Assembly (NCBI GenBank): GCA_902806565.1
Contig: CADCXA010000053.1
Coordinates: forward strand, 434,001 to 498,000
DNA: 64,000 bases
DNA from: Hypoxylon rubiginosum
Taxonomy: Eukaryota > Ascomycota > Sordariomycetes > Xylariales > Hypoxylaceae
Reading direction: 5' to 3'
The translations under genes were made by a program, and so were the position numbers. Each line of letters starts with the position of its first letter. Positions within the stretch are counted from its first letter, which is position 1. Positions 52,371 through 64,000 of this stretch are shown here, piece by piece. The notes beneath the pieces are model-generated. The model was not told the DNA's origin, did no database searches, and saw only the letters and a list, made by a program, of their open reading frames with translations.

Positions 52371-54120
52371 TCAGCCCTGGGCGTGTGCGAAACTAATCCA
52401 GGACCCAAGACGGGGGGGAGTAGACCCAGCGTAACGTCGATATTAGTCAACTCCGGGCACTGCTGAGAGGCACAGCCACAACGTCCGAGCAGGATCCCGT
52501 TCGCACTTTGTTTCAGCACCCAATCAGTGTAATTACCACTACACTGTGCGCTTTCAGTGGTCCTTCAGCGCTCTTCGTTCAGCTGTCGTCGCTGCCAATT
52601 ACCGCTGATAACGGCCGATAGTTGGAATTTAGGGAGGCCACGCTTCCTTAAATGCCTTTGCCTTCGTAATCTCGTACCTAGTCGTAGTCGTCGTATGGCT
52701 CAAAGCAGCCTGGATCCTCCTAGGCGGCGAATATGATTGCGACGACCTTTTAGACGTCGACGTCTTCGTCTTCGTCTTAGTCTTAGTCTTCGCAATTCTT
52801 CCAATAACCCTGTCACTCGACTATCATAGATCAGGCAATTCGGAAGTATTCCATCATAAGGGCCTGGGTCGTATTCGTTATAGGTCCCGCCTTGTAAGAT
52901 GAAAATGGAAACTGACAAACAAAAAGAAAATCTCTTTTTTTTTTCTTTGCGATGTGTGGAATGACGATGGCCCTCAGGATCCTGGGACTCGCTGGGTTCC
53001 AGGGTTGCCGAGATTTCGGTTACCCTTTAGCGAAATTGGAAATTGATGATTTCCTTACTCCGTTCTGGCGCACCGACAATAAATGGCCATCATTTCCCAG
53101 CGATACTATGGATGGACCGTATCAGAAACAAGTCGAAAGAAGTGCGAAAATTTTTGTCCTAGGTCCTGGTTCAAGGATTGTCAAAGATCCATCGGCAGGA
53201 CACTCAAATCCTAGGGCCCTTGTCCAAAGATGGAGGCAGACGGAGGCGCAAGAAGAATCTGCGGCTGTTATCAATTGATCGATCGATATTAGATATATCT
53301 TGGTCGCCTTGTCCCCTGGTGGATAGCTTAAGTTCGTTTCAGCCTCTAATAAGTCGCGCAGGCAGTAGAAAAAAAAAACAATTTCAGATCCCGACCGAAT
53401 AAAATCAGGCGTCTATGCAAGCAAGTCCTGGTGGTGAAGAAGTTTGGTGGCGGCTGGGTCGAATAAGTAAACAGCGGATGACGAGATCCTTATCCTCTCT
53501 AGACCGGAGAAAGAAGACAAAAGACAGATTAATAACTGATCATGTCGCTTTGTCAAACGATACCGGGTGTTCCGATGTCCAAGTGGTTGTTCATCTCCAA
53601 CGGGTATCGGCAGGATGCGGAGAGAAACAGTTTCTGCAGTCCCGTTGTTTGCAGCGCCAGACCGAGACGAGATAGGGGATGAAGAGGATGATGAGGCTCT
53701 CCCTTATATCGTCAGATCATGCTAGGTTCCTAGGCAATCGTTCTGGTGATAAGATTCTTTTGCTCAGGACCAACCCATTCGTTGGAGGAAGAAGGCTAAT
53801 AATAAATCTAGGAATAGGACCGGACAGCACCGCCTATATGTACATGTAGGTCAAGATCTGAAGAGGCAGAGAGGTATGTAGGCGGATATGTATAGTATAG
53901 TAGGTATAGTAGTTCCCGCGCGGGGAAGTGGGCGAATGCGGGTTTACGCCTAGACCATTCTGACCATTATGCATACACCTTACATAGTGTCCATACATAT
54001 GTAGTGTCTATACCTATTACTGAAGTGTGATACTACTGCATTTCATCATCACGAACCGAACCCTCACATGCATACCCCAAGAATGGGTTGGAAGGACGGC
54101 AATCCCCCACCTACCTGAAT

Positions 54121-54145
54121 GAGCCTATGAGCCTATGAGCCTATG
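54121..54145. repeat. Three copies of an 8-mer (GAGCCTAT)
   Basis: Three exact head-to-tail copies, closely followed by a TACCTAGG palindrome at 54154. Confidence 0.9.
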
Positions 54146-54780
54146 CAATAGCCTACCTAGGTTAACTTGTGCTCACGAGAGATGGATGAAGCATCAAATA
54201 TCAGGTCATATCTAATTCCTATGTATGATTCTTATAACTATTTCCCCCTGGTATTGGTTAATAAGTTCCAATTCGAGTTGGATACTCTTCTTCTTACTCC
54301 TTAAGTCGCCTCCTCGGTTTGTCGATTTAGATAAGAGTCGCTTCTCATCGGTTCTACCTCTCTACCTCAAGTGGCGTGGAACCTAGTAGACTGAATTGGA
54401 GGGTTGTAGAGTCTTACACACCATCTCCGTTTTAGTTGAGTATCATCCGGCGCTTCTATCCTTGATATAGCCAGGAAGCGTTCTATTGTAGGCTGAAAGA
54501 AGAAAAGACTCAATAAAGACTCAATTTGAATACCTAGGAACAAACATAACCCATCGATGCGTCATTCTTAACTCTGGTATAACAAACAGCCATGTGAAAA
54601 AAAGATCGAGATTGATTTCCAGCCAACGAACCCCTTACCCGATAATAGTTCGCTTCTAAATGAGGGTCATCTGCACCTCCATGCATAGCACATGGCGGGG
54701 AGAGGCCTGAGCCTTGGAAAAAAACGTGGAGGTCGCAGCATAGGCTCTTTTAACCCTCCTACCCTCCAATCATCTCTTCC

Positions 54781-54807
54781 CCCGTCCTGCCCGTCCTGCC
54801 CGTCCTG
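54781..54807. repeat. Three copies of a 9-mer (CCCGTCCTG)
   Basis: Three exact head-to-tail copies in gene-free DNA. A similar GCCCGCCCT doublet occurs near 47608. Confidence 0.9.
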
Positions 54808-57800
54808 TATGATGTCGATAGCAAGCAATCAAGTTCCTAGATCTGTCGTGGGTTGCTTGCTAGTTGCATGCCACGCGCTCCATCAATCTTCCTTCTAGTA
54901 TATACCTGAGATTAAGTTGGTTGGAAACTGACAAAGTAACCAACCTGCAAGGTCCAGTATCCAATGGACCATAACATTCATTACGAGTGGCCAGTGAAAG
55001 AAAGGACCTGGGTGTTTCTTTGTTGCTAAATTGACAACCTACCATTCTAGCTATTCTACCTACCTAGTTGAGATCTCCAAGCTATAAACCTGTCGAGTCA
55101 CCTGGCCGCCTATCAAGTACATATTACTATTACACACGAGAATGGCTCCGTGCCGGAAGAAGAAACTACCTGATAATTGACTGATCTGGAGCTGGAGGCT
55201 GTCTGAGAGCACGGATGCGCTCCGGCTTCCATACACCTGTCGCTGTATTCGGCAATCGATTGGTCGATTGGTCGCTCAAAGGACTTTCAGCCTCCGTTTC
55301 ACCAGACTTGTCGGCTGCTGTGATGTATCAAAAATAGGTACAGATGGCACAGATTATATTTGCCTCAATGGAGGGTTGCTTTCGTATCACGTCGCACAAC
55401 TATCTCGCACTCTTTTCCTTGCCTCGGTGTAAGCAAAGAAGCAGAGGGGATATTCGAGGTGGTTGGTCAATCAATTAACACAAGCGATCTTGTTTCGGCG
55501 TTATTCCCTCAGCTCAACGCCTCGAGACCACCCGATCTTATCTATGTGTGTCCTATCCAAACTAGACGTCCGGAGTCGAGACTCTGTGTCTGGTCCGTTT
55601 ACCCATTACCCATGACAAAAGATCCTTCCGAAGGACAGCTGCCTCAAACATGGTACCGAGGCCCCCTGACTATCGAGATCATGTTGATTGGCCTATGTCC
55701 GTCAGCCAATTCAATCAAGTACCTATAATGGTAGGTCCTTACCAACGCCGAATCCCATCATAAATAGAGTTGGTTACCAGACTCATCATTGCGATGAAAT
55801 GGTTCGCAGCGGTGGGATTCTGTGTGGCAGTCTCATATACCTCCCATTGTCACCCCTTAGGGTCCTACCGTAGCACTTGTGCAATAGATCCAACCGACGG
55901 CTACGCACATCAAGCCAGCCAAAAACCAAACCGTCCAAACGGTTCGCGGCTCACTGCGCCAGAGTGGACATTTCACCTAACATACCTCTAGCCTAGCACC
56001 TAGTCAGCTTTCGAGGCGCTTCTAGTTCGAAAGGCTAGGAGCCCGGTCCGGCTCGGCTGACAAGATGCTAACACTTCCCCGGCCACGCCTATTTCCACGA
56101 TGGATACCTTAATGGCGTCGGTGCGTTTTGAGATTTTAATGGTATCCATACAGTATAGGTGGAACTGTCCTATGCCACGATCAAGCCGCAGATGTTCTGG
56201 AGCTATGGACTCGACGGAGATTACACCCACTGCCGCGGGTCAATCCAACGGGTGGACCATCGAAGTTGGCGTGCGTGCTTGAACCCATGCAGCCATGAGC
56301 AGAGGAAAAGAGGAGGAAAAAAACATGGGTTCTTTTTTACCAGCCTATCTCTAGCAGTGTCACCGCAGACGGGCCAGAGGGTGCTTTCTCCCCGTGCACG
56401 GCTTGCATTCACCGGCCACACCTTGACGGCCCCCAATCAAAAACCCCTGACACTTTTCTAGAACGGCACCCCCTATTCTGGGCGTGTATTTTTCTTTTTC
56501 GTTCCGCGCCGGGTCTCACTGAACACGGCCAATCCACTTTCTCATTTCTCGATACGACATTGAGAGTGGAAAATTTTGTAATCCATAATAATTCATTTCA
56601 ATTCCTTTCAAGCTGCAAGACACGGGAAAGGGAGAGAAAGGAGAGGACGAGAAGGCGAAAATGGATACTTCTCTGATACCATCCGCCTTCCATGACCGTA
56701 TGTGACTCATACGAGCAGACGTCATGTACGTTGTATGTCCTGATGCCCTGCGCGCGAGGTCGCTGGCTGCAGTGATGTCCAATATCTGTAAGCTGAAGGC
56801 ACTCTGTAAATTGTATGGTCAATGGGGACCCAGCCAGCCCAGCTTAAGGCCACACCTTATGCAGCTGTGCATAACCCGATTGGATCAAGCAAGGGGGCCT
56901 GGGGGGGCCTCGAGGGTGGAACAATGTATACACCCCGATTAAGCCACCTGTTGTTTATTTTATCATTTTTATCACCAATGCCCTTCTCTTACTCCGTACC
57001 CACCAGCCAATATCTTGGCCCCTTTGTTGAATAGCGGCCCTTCTCCACCACCGCTTCAACAAAAACAAAGACATTGCTGAACCTGAACAGGAGACCTCAC
57101 CTCGCCAGGCGGATCTATCACGACAGCCAAGTAGATCATCGTTGTTTCTGCTACTCACCGACTCTTACTAAACCAATGGACAGCACGGCCGCTGCAGGAT
57201 ACTCGGAGCCTTTTTGAATTCATGCCTTACATGCAGATTGCAGGTACACGCCCAGACGCCCTGGTCGACTGTACGCTGCGTGACGTAGCGCCGACGCACA
57301 AAAATTGAAATAAAAAAATAATATAGCAGTGATATTAGGGAAGATTACCCCTCTACCCCTCCTTGACCTTCTCCGGATGAAACGGGCCTCGAAGACGATG
57401 ATAGAGAGCAATTACGTACGTTTAATAGGTCTTCTCTTTCGAGACCACTTGCAAGGGTAGTCGACAACCCAAGTTCTCCTTCGAACCTGTGATACAAACC
57501 CAATGCGGTACAGACGAAAAAGGACGGCGTCAAGATGGCTTCTGGTGGTGGACATAGTTCAGGAGCTTGGACCTATCAGCACTATAACGACACCACCATC
57601 ATAGGTAAGCAGAGGTGATGCTCCAACGATATGTATGGCACCGGCCGCACGTGTTGGTACCGTGACGAGAAACAGGGCGGCTGTCATGTACCTGAACCAG
57701 AAAAAGGTCGTGATAAGAGTAAGTACATGATGTTCTATCCCTCTGCGTTGTTCAAATCCAGATGGAATACCCCCCTGCCGTCGCTCACCTGGCCCCCCTT

Positions 57801-57959
57801 TTCGTCACTGTCTCGCGGGGCTCCGAGATGTTGATTCGACATTGTCTTGCGCATCGAGATTATAAAATGCCTTTGTTATCGGCCTAATAGCAGCATGGTC
57901 TTTCAAAGTTGGATAGGCTGCCCGCCGCCGCCTGCCTCCCTTTCCTCGCCCGTCCAATG

Positions 57960-58021
<62 letters not shown>

Positions 58022-58024
58022 TAC
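57960..58024. repeat. Trinucleotide microsatellite (ACT)n
   Basis: About 65 bp of nearly perfect ACT/CTA repeat, with one interruption (CTTCTACTA) near the right end. Confidence 0.95.
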
Positions 58025-60875
58025 GTCTAGGAGTGCAACTCACCCGGCATTGCGCAGCGCGAAGGGATTATCATCTACCAGAACGACGTTGGTGGTGATA
58101 CGTACGGGTAGCTGGACAGCCGGGACAGCACACCGAACTCGATTCCTCTCATTCGCCGTGAGAATGCGCACTGCCCGACATCGCATTCTATGTTAAGTTA
58201 TCGCACGGCACAGTCGTACATCGAAGCGGGCCGCAGGAGCACGCTCGCGACCAGCTTCGTCACCTACGGCATTCCACTACCGTTGGGTTAGGAATCTTCG
58301 AATTCGCGACCCAGAAGCCTGGGTGCTTAGCGCATTGACGTGTCACCCTTGACAGCCAGACGAATGCATAGAGCTTTGCGCGCTTCCGCTGGGGCTGTGC
58401 CGCTATACCTAATTCCCTATTGTCTCCCCCTACAGTGGATATTGAGTCTAGGCCCTAGATAGCATGTGACGATGGAGCCAAGTTGCTCCTCTTCTGCTGC
58501 ACAGTAACTTAGGGCCTCCCAGGGGTACTTCTTTGGTCACTCCACTTTCTTCCGGAACATTGCCCTTTTGGATCTCTGCCTCGATATCGTCATCCGTCGT
58601 CGGTCCTGACAAATGCCCAACTTATCTTCTTCCACGACTTTTATCGAAGCCGATCGACCGCGTATCCCTAGGCCTAGACGGTATCGCCGGCACCATAGAC
58701 TCTATGCCATGCTCATAGATGACCCATATCTACTCATTTCCTCGTTCTTCGGGAAGCAAGGCGACCCGGGGCGGGCAAATCATAAGTCCGCTACGGATAC
58801 GGGGAGATTGGCAGGCCGCAAGCGACACGAGGAATCCCCCTGCAAATTGATTGATGCTTTGTGCGGGAATATTGATAGCAGGCGCCTGATTCACCCAAGC
58901 AATAGGCGTCGATAGCTGCACGCCTTCAGATATTACTATGCAGTTTCTTTGTAAGTCCCAAGTCCGATATATGGTAATTCTCTCTCCTTCGGAGAACATC
59001 CTCGTCGTCGGGCCTCTTAGGCCTACGCCTGCTGATACGACGTATTGGTATTGGCGATATTTACTGGATACCATAAGGCACTAGCTACGGATCCCTTACT
59101 ACTAAGTCTCGTTTCACCGCTATGGGCGGTGACTCACCGCGCCAGCGAACTGGATTCGCTCGATGTCCCAGCGACTCATAGCACGAGGAGCTCGCTTCGA
59201 GAGGGCTCGTCGAATCAAACGAATAGCCCCGGACTCGCACACAATATCGCCACTTCGTTGCTGACTCGATTTCAGGTCACGCCTAGCCCAAGTCAATATT
59301 ACGACGATATTGAGGACAGCAAGGGTGACGATCGATAGGGTAAGGGAAAATCAGGATGAATTATTCGCTGGAATCGGTTGTGAGATTTGCCATTTAGATG
59401 CGCAGGGCAGTTTCACGTTGGAGTCGAGTAGGCAGCAAGTAGGCAGCAGCCTCGCAATATACAGCCATCTCTCCATCTCCCATCTCTCGCTACGACATTA
59501 ACGAGGCGGAGGCGGAAGCGGGCTCGGCTAAGGCTCGATCCGGATACCTCGGTATGCTCCCCAGGGCTCTATCGCAACGTCGACGCGTCCTACAGCGCGC
59601 TCTTTGGTTTAGATCTATCTAAATCTGGTCAGCGTCGTCCGCGCCCATCCTCCCCCACGCCGCGTCACACGTCAGCCTATTACCGTTCGCCTCATCCCGA
59701 CGACTTATCTAGATTTCGCGCGAGGCTGGTGGAACATCCGCAGGCCCCCAACCGTCGCACCTGCTCTAAATCCGTATAGGGAATAACCCGCGATAGGATA
59801 TCTCTCTTTTTTTTTTCAATAATTGCTTACTCGAGTTTTCTAGTGAGGCACTGCCGGTGATGCAAACAATACCTAGCCGGGTTGTGCGATCGCCCCGTCG
59901 ATGACTCGTTCCCCTCCAAAAATGAGTCACATGGTCGATCCTACGTCCACACCCCAAATCCTGCGCTCGGTCTATCGAGGATGAGGTTAATGGCATCAGA
60001 TTGATTACATCGTGGCTACCATCAAACATCGACAGTGCTAGCACACTGGGCCGTCCAATCTGGGGGTTGGGCGCGAGATTTCTGGAGGTGGCTGTGCATC
60101 TCCCTTCGGTCGGTATATCGATCTCGGGGTCAAGTGACCTGGCCGAGGCAAATATCTGAGATGGTGACTCGCACGTGTTTCACAAGACGACAAGTCATCG
60201 AGACTACAACCTGAACCCGGCCGCGCGACTGACTCTTGCCAACTATGAGCCCTCGGGTTTCGGTGAAGTCAGGTGGCGATGCACTCGTCCACAAGGGAGA
60301 CGGGGCCAGTTGACGTGGCGAATATCACAACTGGAACGGTCTTAGTGAGGCCTCCGGGTCGCGCGCAACCGATCACGACCTTTCGCATACGGGGCTTCGG
60401 CGGTCCGGTTGACTTGAGGTTCGACTCAGGTTCGACTCTACGGGAAGACTAGTCGGGACGACACGCGCATCCCTCTGAACTGTAATATGACCTTACAAGT
60501 CACCTATTCTTTGGCAATCGTATTTATGAGGCTATATTTGCGGAGCGTCACTTGGACAGGCGAGAAAAGCCGCCTGGAAGCTTTGTGTACCTACCTCCTG
60601 ATATCAGCACACGAAGGGCCCCCAACGCCATTATAGGCCACTAAGACTGTAGCTGTTAGCACATTGACCAGTAATAACATTGATTTCCCATTCAGCTCTG
60701 TATGGATTTTCTCTCTTCAGTGGACTTCGATCATGTCTGTCTATTTCTTAGTATGGTCACCAAAAAACAGCGCAGGCCAACCAGTCCAGCGGAAATACTA
60801 CGTATCTCTTTTTATGCACGTAATACTAGATAATAGGAGCCTGAGATACGCCGTATTAATAAATAAAAAATAGAC

Positions 60876-60959
60876 TACGCACTGCTGGATTCGAACCAGC
60901 TGGCTTCCACGTTTGTATGGAAAAGCCCTCCAGGCACAGAACCATTGCACCAAGTGCGT
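60876..60959 (-). tRNA. tRNA-like Pol III gene with abnormal anticodon region (possible pseudogene)
   Basis: The acceptor stem ACGCACT pairs perfectly with AGTGCGT. An A-box-like TTGGTGCAATGG and a perfect B box GGTTCGAATCC are present. The T arm is GCTGG-TTCGAAT-CCAGC, and a T6 terminator follows within 6 nt (60870-60865). The total is 84 nt. The middle does not fold as a standard anticodon arm. In its place is a long hairpin, GGC-TT-TTCCA, loop TACAAACG, then TGGAA-GCC, leaving one base before the T stem. I could not assign an anticodon. No conventional intron position gives a 5-bp anticodon stem with T33. It may be a decayed tRNA, a tRNA-derived element, or a tRNA with an unusual intron. 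Confidence 0.6.
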
Positions 60960-61552
60960 CTTTTTAGCACTGGCACGGGCTTTACAGTCGAAAGACAAAT
61001 AAACTATATCAGGGGAAACCATGAGTACCTACTTACTAAGCATCTAGGTAGGTCAAGAAGTTGTCGGTCGTTATATTTACCCCTATTGAGATATCAGGCT
61101 TCGGATACTCCGTAGGATATATGACTAGAGAATAAGTAGCATCTCGATACCTTCAGTCGTAGTATTAAGATTGCAGCATGTAGAACGGGCAATGATCTAA
61201 CCTAAGCAGTTTGGCCGGACATGACATGAGTGAGTGAGGTTATGAACTAGTCATACGGAAGTAGATATTTTTTGTTAACTATCTTAGCTACTACTTTGAT
61301 TATGCCTGTACTCCTGAAGCCTACTGTCTTACTTAGCCGTTATCTTCATTTTTCATTCTGCTCCGCCCGTTTCAATCTTTCAAATGGGAGGAGGTTGCTG
61401 TGTCCCTACTAGATGCTGGAAACCCAACAACTGTATTGTAAGCTAAAATTCATGACATTTAGCTGGCCGGATATTGGACTTTGCGAGAGATATAACTTGT
61501 TCAAATTTACGTAAGGGCTCCATCTCCCCGGCCAGGAAACCCCTTGCGCCCC
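60960..61552. other. Intergenic region between the tRNA-like gene and the Fe-ADH 3' end
   Basis: No gene is seen. A CTAGGTAGG motif occurs near 61043. Confidence 0.5.
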
Positions 61553-62951
61553 TTAGGCCGCCATCTTGAGGATCTCAATGACCTTCTCCTTGTCGAGCTT
61601 CACCGGGTTGACGATGGTACACGGGTCGGACAGCGCGTTCTCGGCCAGCAGGCCGAACCGGTCGCTCCCTATGCCGAACTCGCCCAGGCTCCGGGGCAGC
61701 CTGAGCTTGCCGACGAACGCGGCCACGAGGTCCCCCGGGTTCGTCGCGTCCCTGTCGCTCTCCTTTAGGCCCAGGGCCTCGACGACGGCGGACTCGTCCC
61801 AGAACGCCGACGCGACGCGGCGGAGGGAGGCGCGCGCCCCCTCGCCGCCGTGCGTCCAGTTGTACCGCATGACGCACGGAAGCACGATGCAGCTGGTCTC
61901 GCCGTGGCCGACGCCCAGCGGGCCCAGCTGGTGGCCGATACCGTGGCTGGCGCCCATGCCGTTATAGATGGCCTTGACGGCCGTACTGAGCGCGAGCTGC
62001 GAGCGCAGGCGCGCGGCCAGGTCGTCCCAGTTCTGCTTGGTCTCCACTATAACAAACAGGAGTCAGTAATTAATTGCTTGTTTATTTAGGAAGGGGATTG
62101 GCTCATTTAATGCATGTCACGGGAGACTGATTACTCTCAAGCGAGCATATATGATACGGGAAAGGGAGGGGGGAAAGGAACGCTAGATGCTACATACGCA
62201 GGCTCGCCAGCAGCTGCCGGAGCGCCCGGACGAGCTCCGCGTCCATGGCCGGGTCGGCGTTGGGTAGGTTGCCGTACGAGCCCTCGACGCAGTGGTCGAC
62301 GGCGCGCACGCCGGTCGAGAACCAGAAGCGCGCGGGCGTCGAAAGCGTCAGCGCCGGGTCGAACACCACGACGTCGGCCATCATCGACCCGTGCAGCAGG
62401 ATCCGCTTCTCGTGCGTCTCCAGGTCCGTGGCCCCGCCGGCCGGCGTGAACTCGCCCGCGGACAGGGTCGTCACCACGTTGATGACCGGGACCGTCGCCG
62501 GCTTCACGTCCGGGCTCGCCCTGGCCATGTCCCGGAGGTCCAACTTGCACTTGGCGTAGAGCGCGTCGACGCCCGGCATGTCCAGCACGTCGTTGGCTTC
62601 GAAGAGGCGCGCCAGCTTGACGCCGTCGGTGATTGACCCGCCGCCGAGGGTGATGATGAGATCCGGGGTTTTCGCCTTTATGTCCGCCGTGAGCGCCAGC
62701 ACGTCGTCCCAAGGGGTGTGAGGAAGGATTCCATAGCGGACGCCGACGATCTTTTCACCGAGCGCCGTCTTGAGGGCCGTGAAATCCTCGGTCTTGCTGA
62801 TAGACCTCGACACGATGACATATACGCGCGAGGCGTGGAACGTGTTCTCGGCGTGGTGTGCACAGGCCCTGTCGAATGTAAGACCGTGTGAGATGTAAGG
62901 TTTGGGGTTCGGCGGGTTTGCCAAAACGAAGGATTCGCCTGAAGCCGCCAT
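61553..62951 (-). CDS. Iron-containing alcohol dehydrogenase family protein (maleylacetate-reductase-like)
   Basis: The family catalyses NAD(P)H-linked reduction or oxidation of alcohols, aldehydes or maleylacetate. Exon 1 is 62951-62198 and exon 2 is 62046-61553, with a 151-nt intron (GTATGT, branch TACTGAC, TTATAG). The product has 415 residues starting MAASGESFVLANPP; I took this ATG rather than the upstream GTG. The nucleotide-binding stretch is LIITLGGGSITDGVKLARLF. The motif SAGEFTPAGGATD resembles the maleylacetate-reductase branch. Metal-site histidines are in RAVDHCVEG, GASHGIGHQLG and GVGHGETSC. At the position where classic members have the first Asp ligand (GxDAxxH), this protein has Arg (GVRAVDH), as in a fungal sub-branch, so the metal may be bound differently or absent. 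The C-terminus VKLDKEKVIEILKMA is normal. No aromatic-degradation partners lie nearby. Confidence 0.88.
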
Positions 62952-64000
62952 GGTTAAGCTCAACAGTGAAACAGGCACTAAGCAACAGGATATGTTTATA
63001 TTTCCTTGCGGCTGAACGGATGGTGTCCTGGGAAATGTGATACGAGGATTAATGATTTCTCGACTTAGGAAGACACAAAAGCTTGTGAGCTGCTACCTAT
63101 ATCATATCGACATAGGACGTCCTCCAGACTGATTAAATAGCTTCAAGAAGACCTAGCCTTGCCATGAGACGGAGCCGATACGCCTTTATTATATCACAGG
63201 AATCCCCAGATCCGCGTGGCATCGCCGATGCGGGGCCGCCTATTCCCGATAAAGCCGCCCAAAGTACTTTGTAGCTCCTCACCGGGACACAGCAATAGGA
63301 CGATGGTGGTACGAGCACACTGGATTGATTGTCGTAAGCGCTAATTTGCTCCCTGGATCTTAGCAAATATGTTGGTTGTCGGGGTTGATATCAGATTCTC
63401 ACCAACATGCTTCTCATACCTTCTAGGCGAGCATATCCAAATGACTCCCGGTAAGTAAATGAATCCTTACTACATGATCTGACTATGGCCATCTATGAAG
63501 TCTTGATCTTCGTAGGAGCTTGACTTGGTGATGAGAAGAGAGTAGGGAAAGGATAGTGAATTGCCGAATTCGGACTCCAAACCTCGTCGAGAGCCAATCG
63601 GAATTTAGGGGGGCACCCTAGGTATTTAAAAGTATGTAAGCACCGGTATAGTCTTGTCTAGGCTTACAACTAGGTTCTCTGCACACCCTTTATGGATATT
63701 TATGAACGATGCTGCAACTCCCAAGCCGTGATCTGATAATCGTAGGACACCGCACCGGAACCGATTCGGTCATATAAGAACAAAGACCCATCATCGATCG
63801 GTAGACCAATAAACAACCCATGCTTCGTCACCTTCGACCTCATCACTTACAAGCATACCACACCAGAATACCCAGTTCAGAAGTTGGTGGTGGGCTGGTG
63901 AACTGAAAATGGAATGGAATATGAGACTTGCGCTGAGGACACCCTCAGCGAAAAGCTGCTATGTTAAATCGACCACTACACCACCAGCGGATATCCCCAG
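62952..64000. other. Upstream region of the Fe-ADH gene to the window edge
   Basis: It should hold the promoter of the minus-strand Fe-ADH gene. The frame at 63133-63366 is not convincing. Nothing else is recognised. Confidence 0.5.

Larger units (their letters stand above)
51619..60875. other. 9.3-kb stretch with no supported protein gene
   Basis: It contains the promoter/leader of the gp1-like gene at its left end, a GGTAC/CCTAGG-rich part at 52260-52370, trinucleotide-like GTCTTC DNA near 52755-52795, 8- and 9-mer triple repeats at 54121-54145 and 54781-54807, and an ACT/CTA microsatellite at 57960-58024. From about 58.0 to 60.5 kb the DNA is richer in CpG and has broken frames that may be relics of genes. 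No frame was recognised. Confidence 0.5.

Noticed and set aside
60417..60438. Two B-box-like GGTTCGACTC copies
   Set aside because: They form an 11-bp direct repeat without T-stem complementarity, A box or acceptor stem, so they are not tRNA genes.
1..64000. CRISPR arrays, integrons, phage or insertion sequences
   Set aside because: Spliced eukaryotic genes throughout and no spaced direct-repeat array. No terminal inverted repeats with a transposase frame were found by eye.

Overview
The window looks like nuclear DNA of a filamentous ascomycete (Pezizomycotina, probably a Sordariomycete). Genes are monocistronic and lie on both strands. Their introns are short (about 48-150 nt) with GT...AG ends and CTAAC/CTGAC branch sites. 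Several proteins are of fungal type: a NACHT NLR-like protein, a 2EXR/F-box-like protein, an SRP40-type nucleolar protein, a NIS1-like secreted protein and a gp1-like protein. I see no virus, no operon and no CRISPR array.

Layout. 0-1.3 kb: a PEX11 peroxisome proliferation gene, minus strand, cut by the left edge. 2.3-4.3 kb: a NACHT ATPase without an N-terminal effector domain. 4.8-6.1 kb: an SRP40/Nopp140-type nucleolar protein. 8.9-11.2 kb: an ADGF-type adenosine-deaminase-family enzyme. 12.6-14.2 kb: an orphan four-helix membrane protein. 15.2-16.1 kb: a 2EXR/F-box-like protein, minus strand. 17.0-17.2 kb: tRNA-Glu(CTC), which carries an intron, and tRNA-Arg(TCT). 17.9-19.7 kb: an FAD-dependent oxidoreductase. 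20.4-20.9 kb: a GNAT acetyltransferase. 24.0-26.7 kb: a long coiled-coil protein. 28.3-28.9 kb: a small NIS1-like secreted protein. 30.5-33.3 kb: a Bye1-type PHD/TFIIS-M/SPOC regulator, minus strand. 34.4-35.3 kb: proteasome subunit alpha-4 (Pre9). 36.1-37.6 kb: a GMPPA-type mannose-1-phosphate guanylyltransferase-like protein. 38.6-39.6 kb: a single-pass membrane protein, minus strand. 50.4-51.6 kb: a gp1-like protein, minus strand. 60.9 kb: a tRNA-like Pol III gene of unusual shape. 61.6-63.0 kb: an iron-alcohol-dehydrogenase-family enzyme, minus strand.

Two long stretches (about 39.6-50.4 kb and 51.6-60.9 kb) hold no gene I can support. They carry microsatellites, short tandem repeats, homopolymers and, around 58-60.5 kb, possible coding relics. 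The left 39 kb is dense with housekeeping and accessory genes. The right 25 kb resembles an accessory, repeat-bearing region.

The genes do not form one pathway or a biosynthetic cluster. The core set (SRP40, Bye1, Pre9, GMPPA-like, PEX11) is spread among accessory genes (NACHT, NIS1-like, FAD oxidoreductase, Fe-ADH). I found no clear undescribed multi-gene system. The most useful leads are the effector-less NACHT gene, the NIS1-like secreted protein, the tRNA-like gene with a long hairpin in place of a normal anticodon arm, the doubtful 5' end of the FAD oxidoreductase, and several tiny or distant first exons that simple ORF calling would miss.
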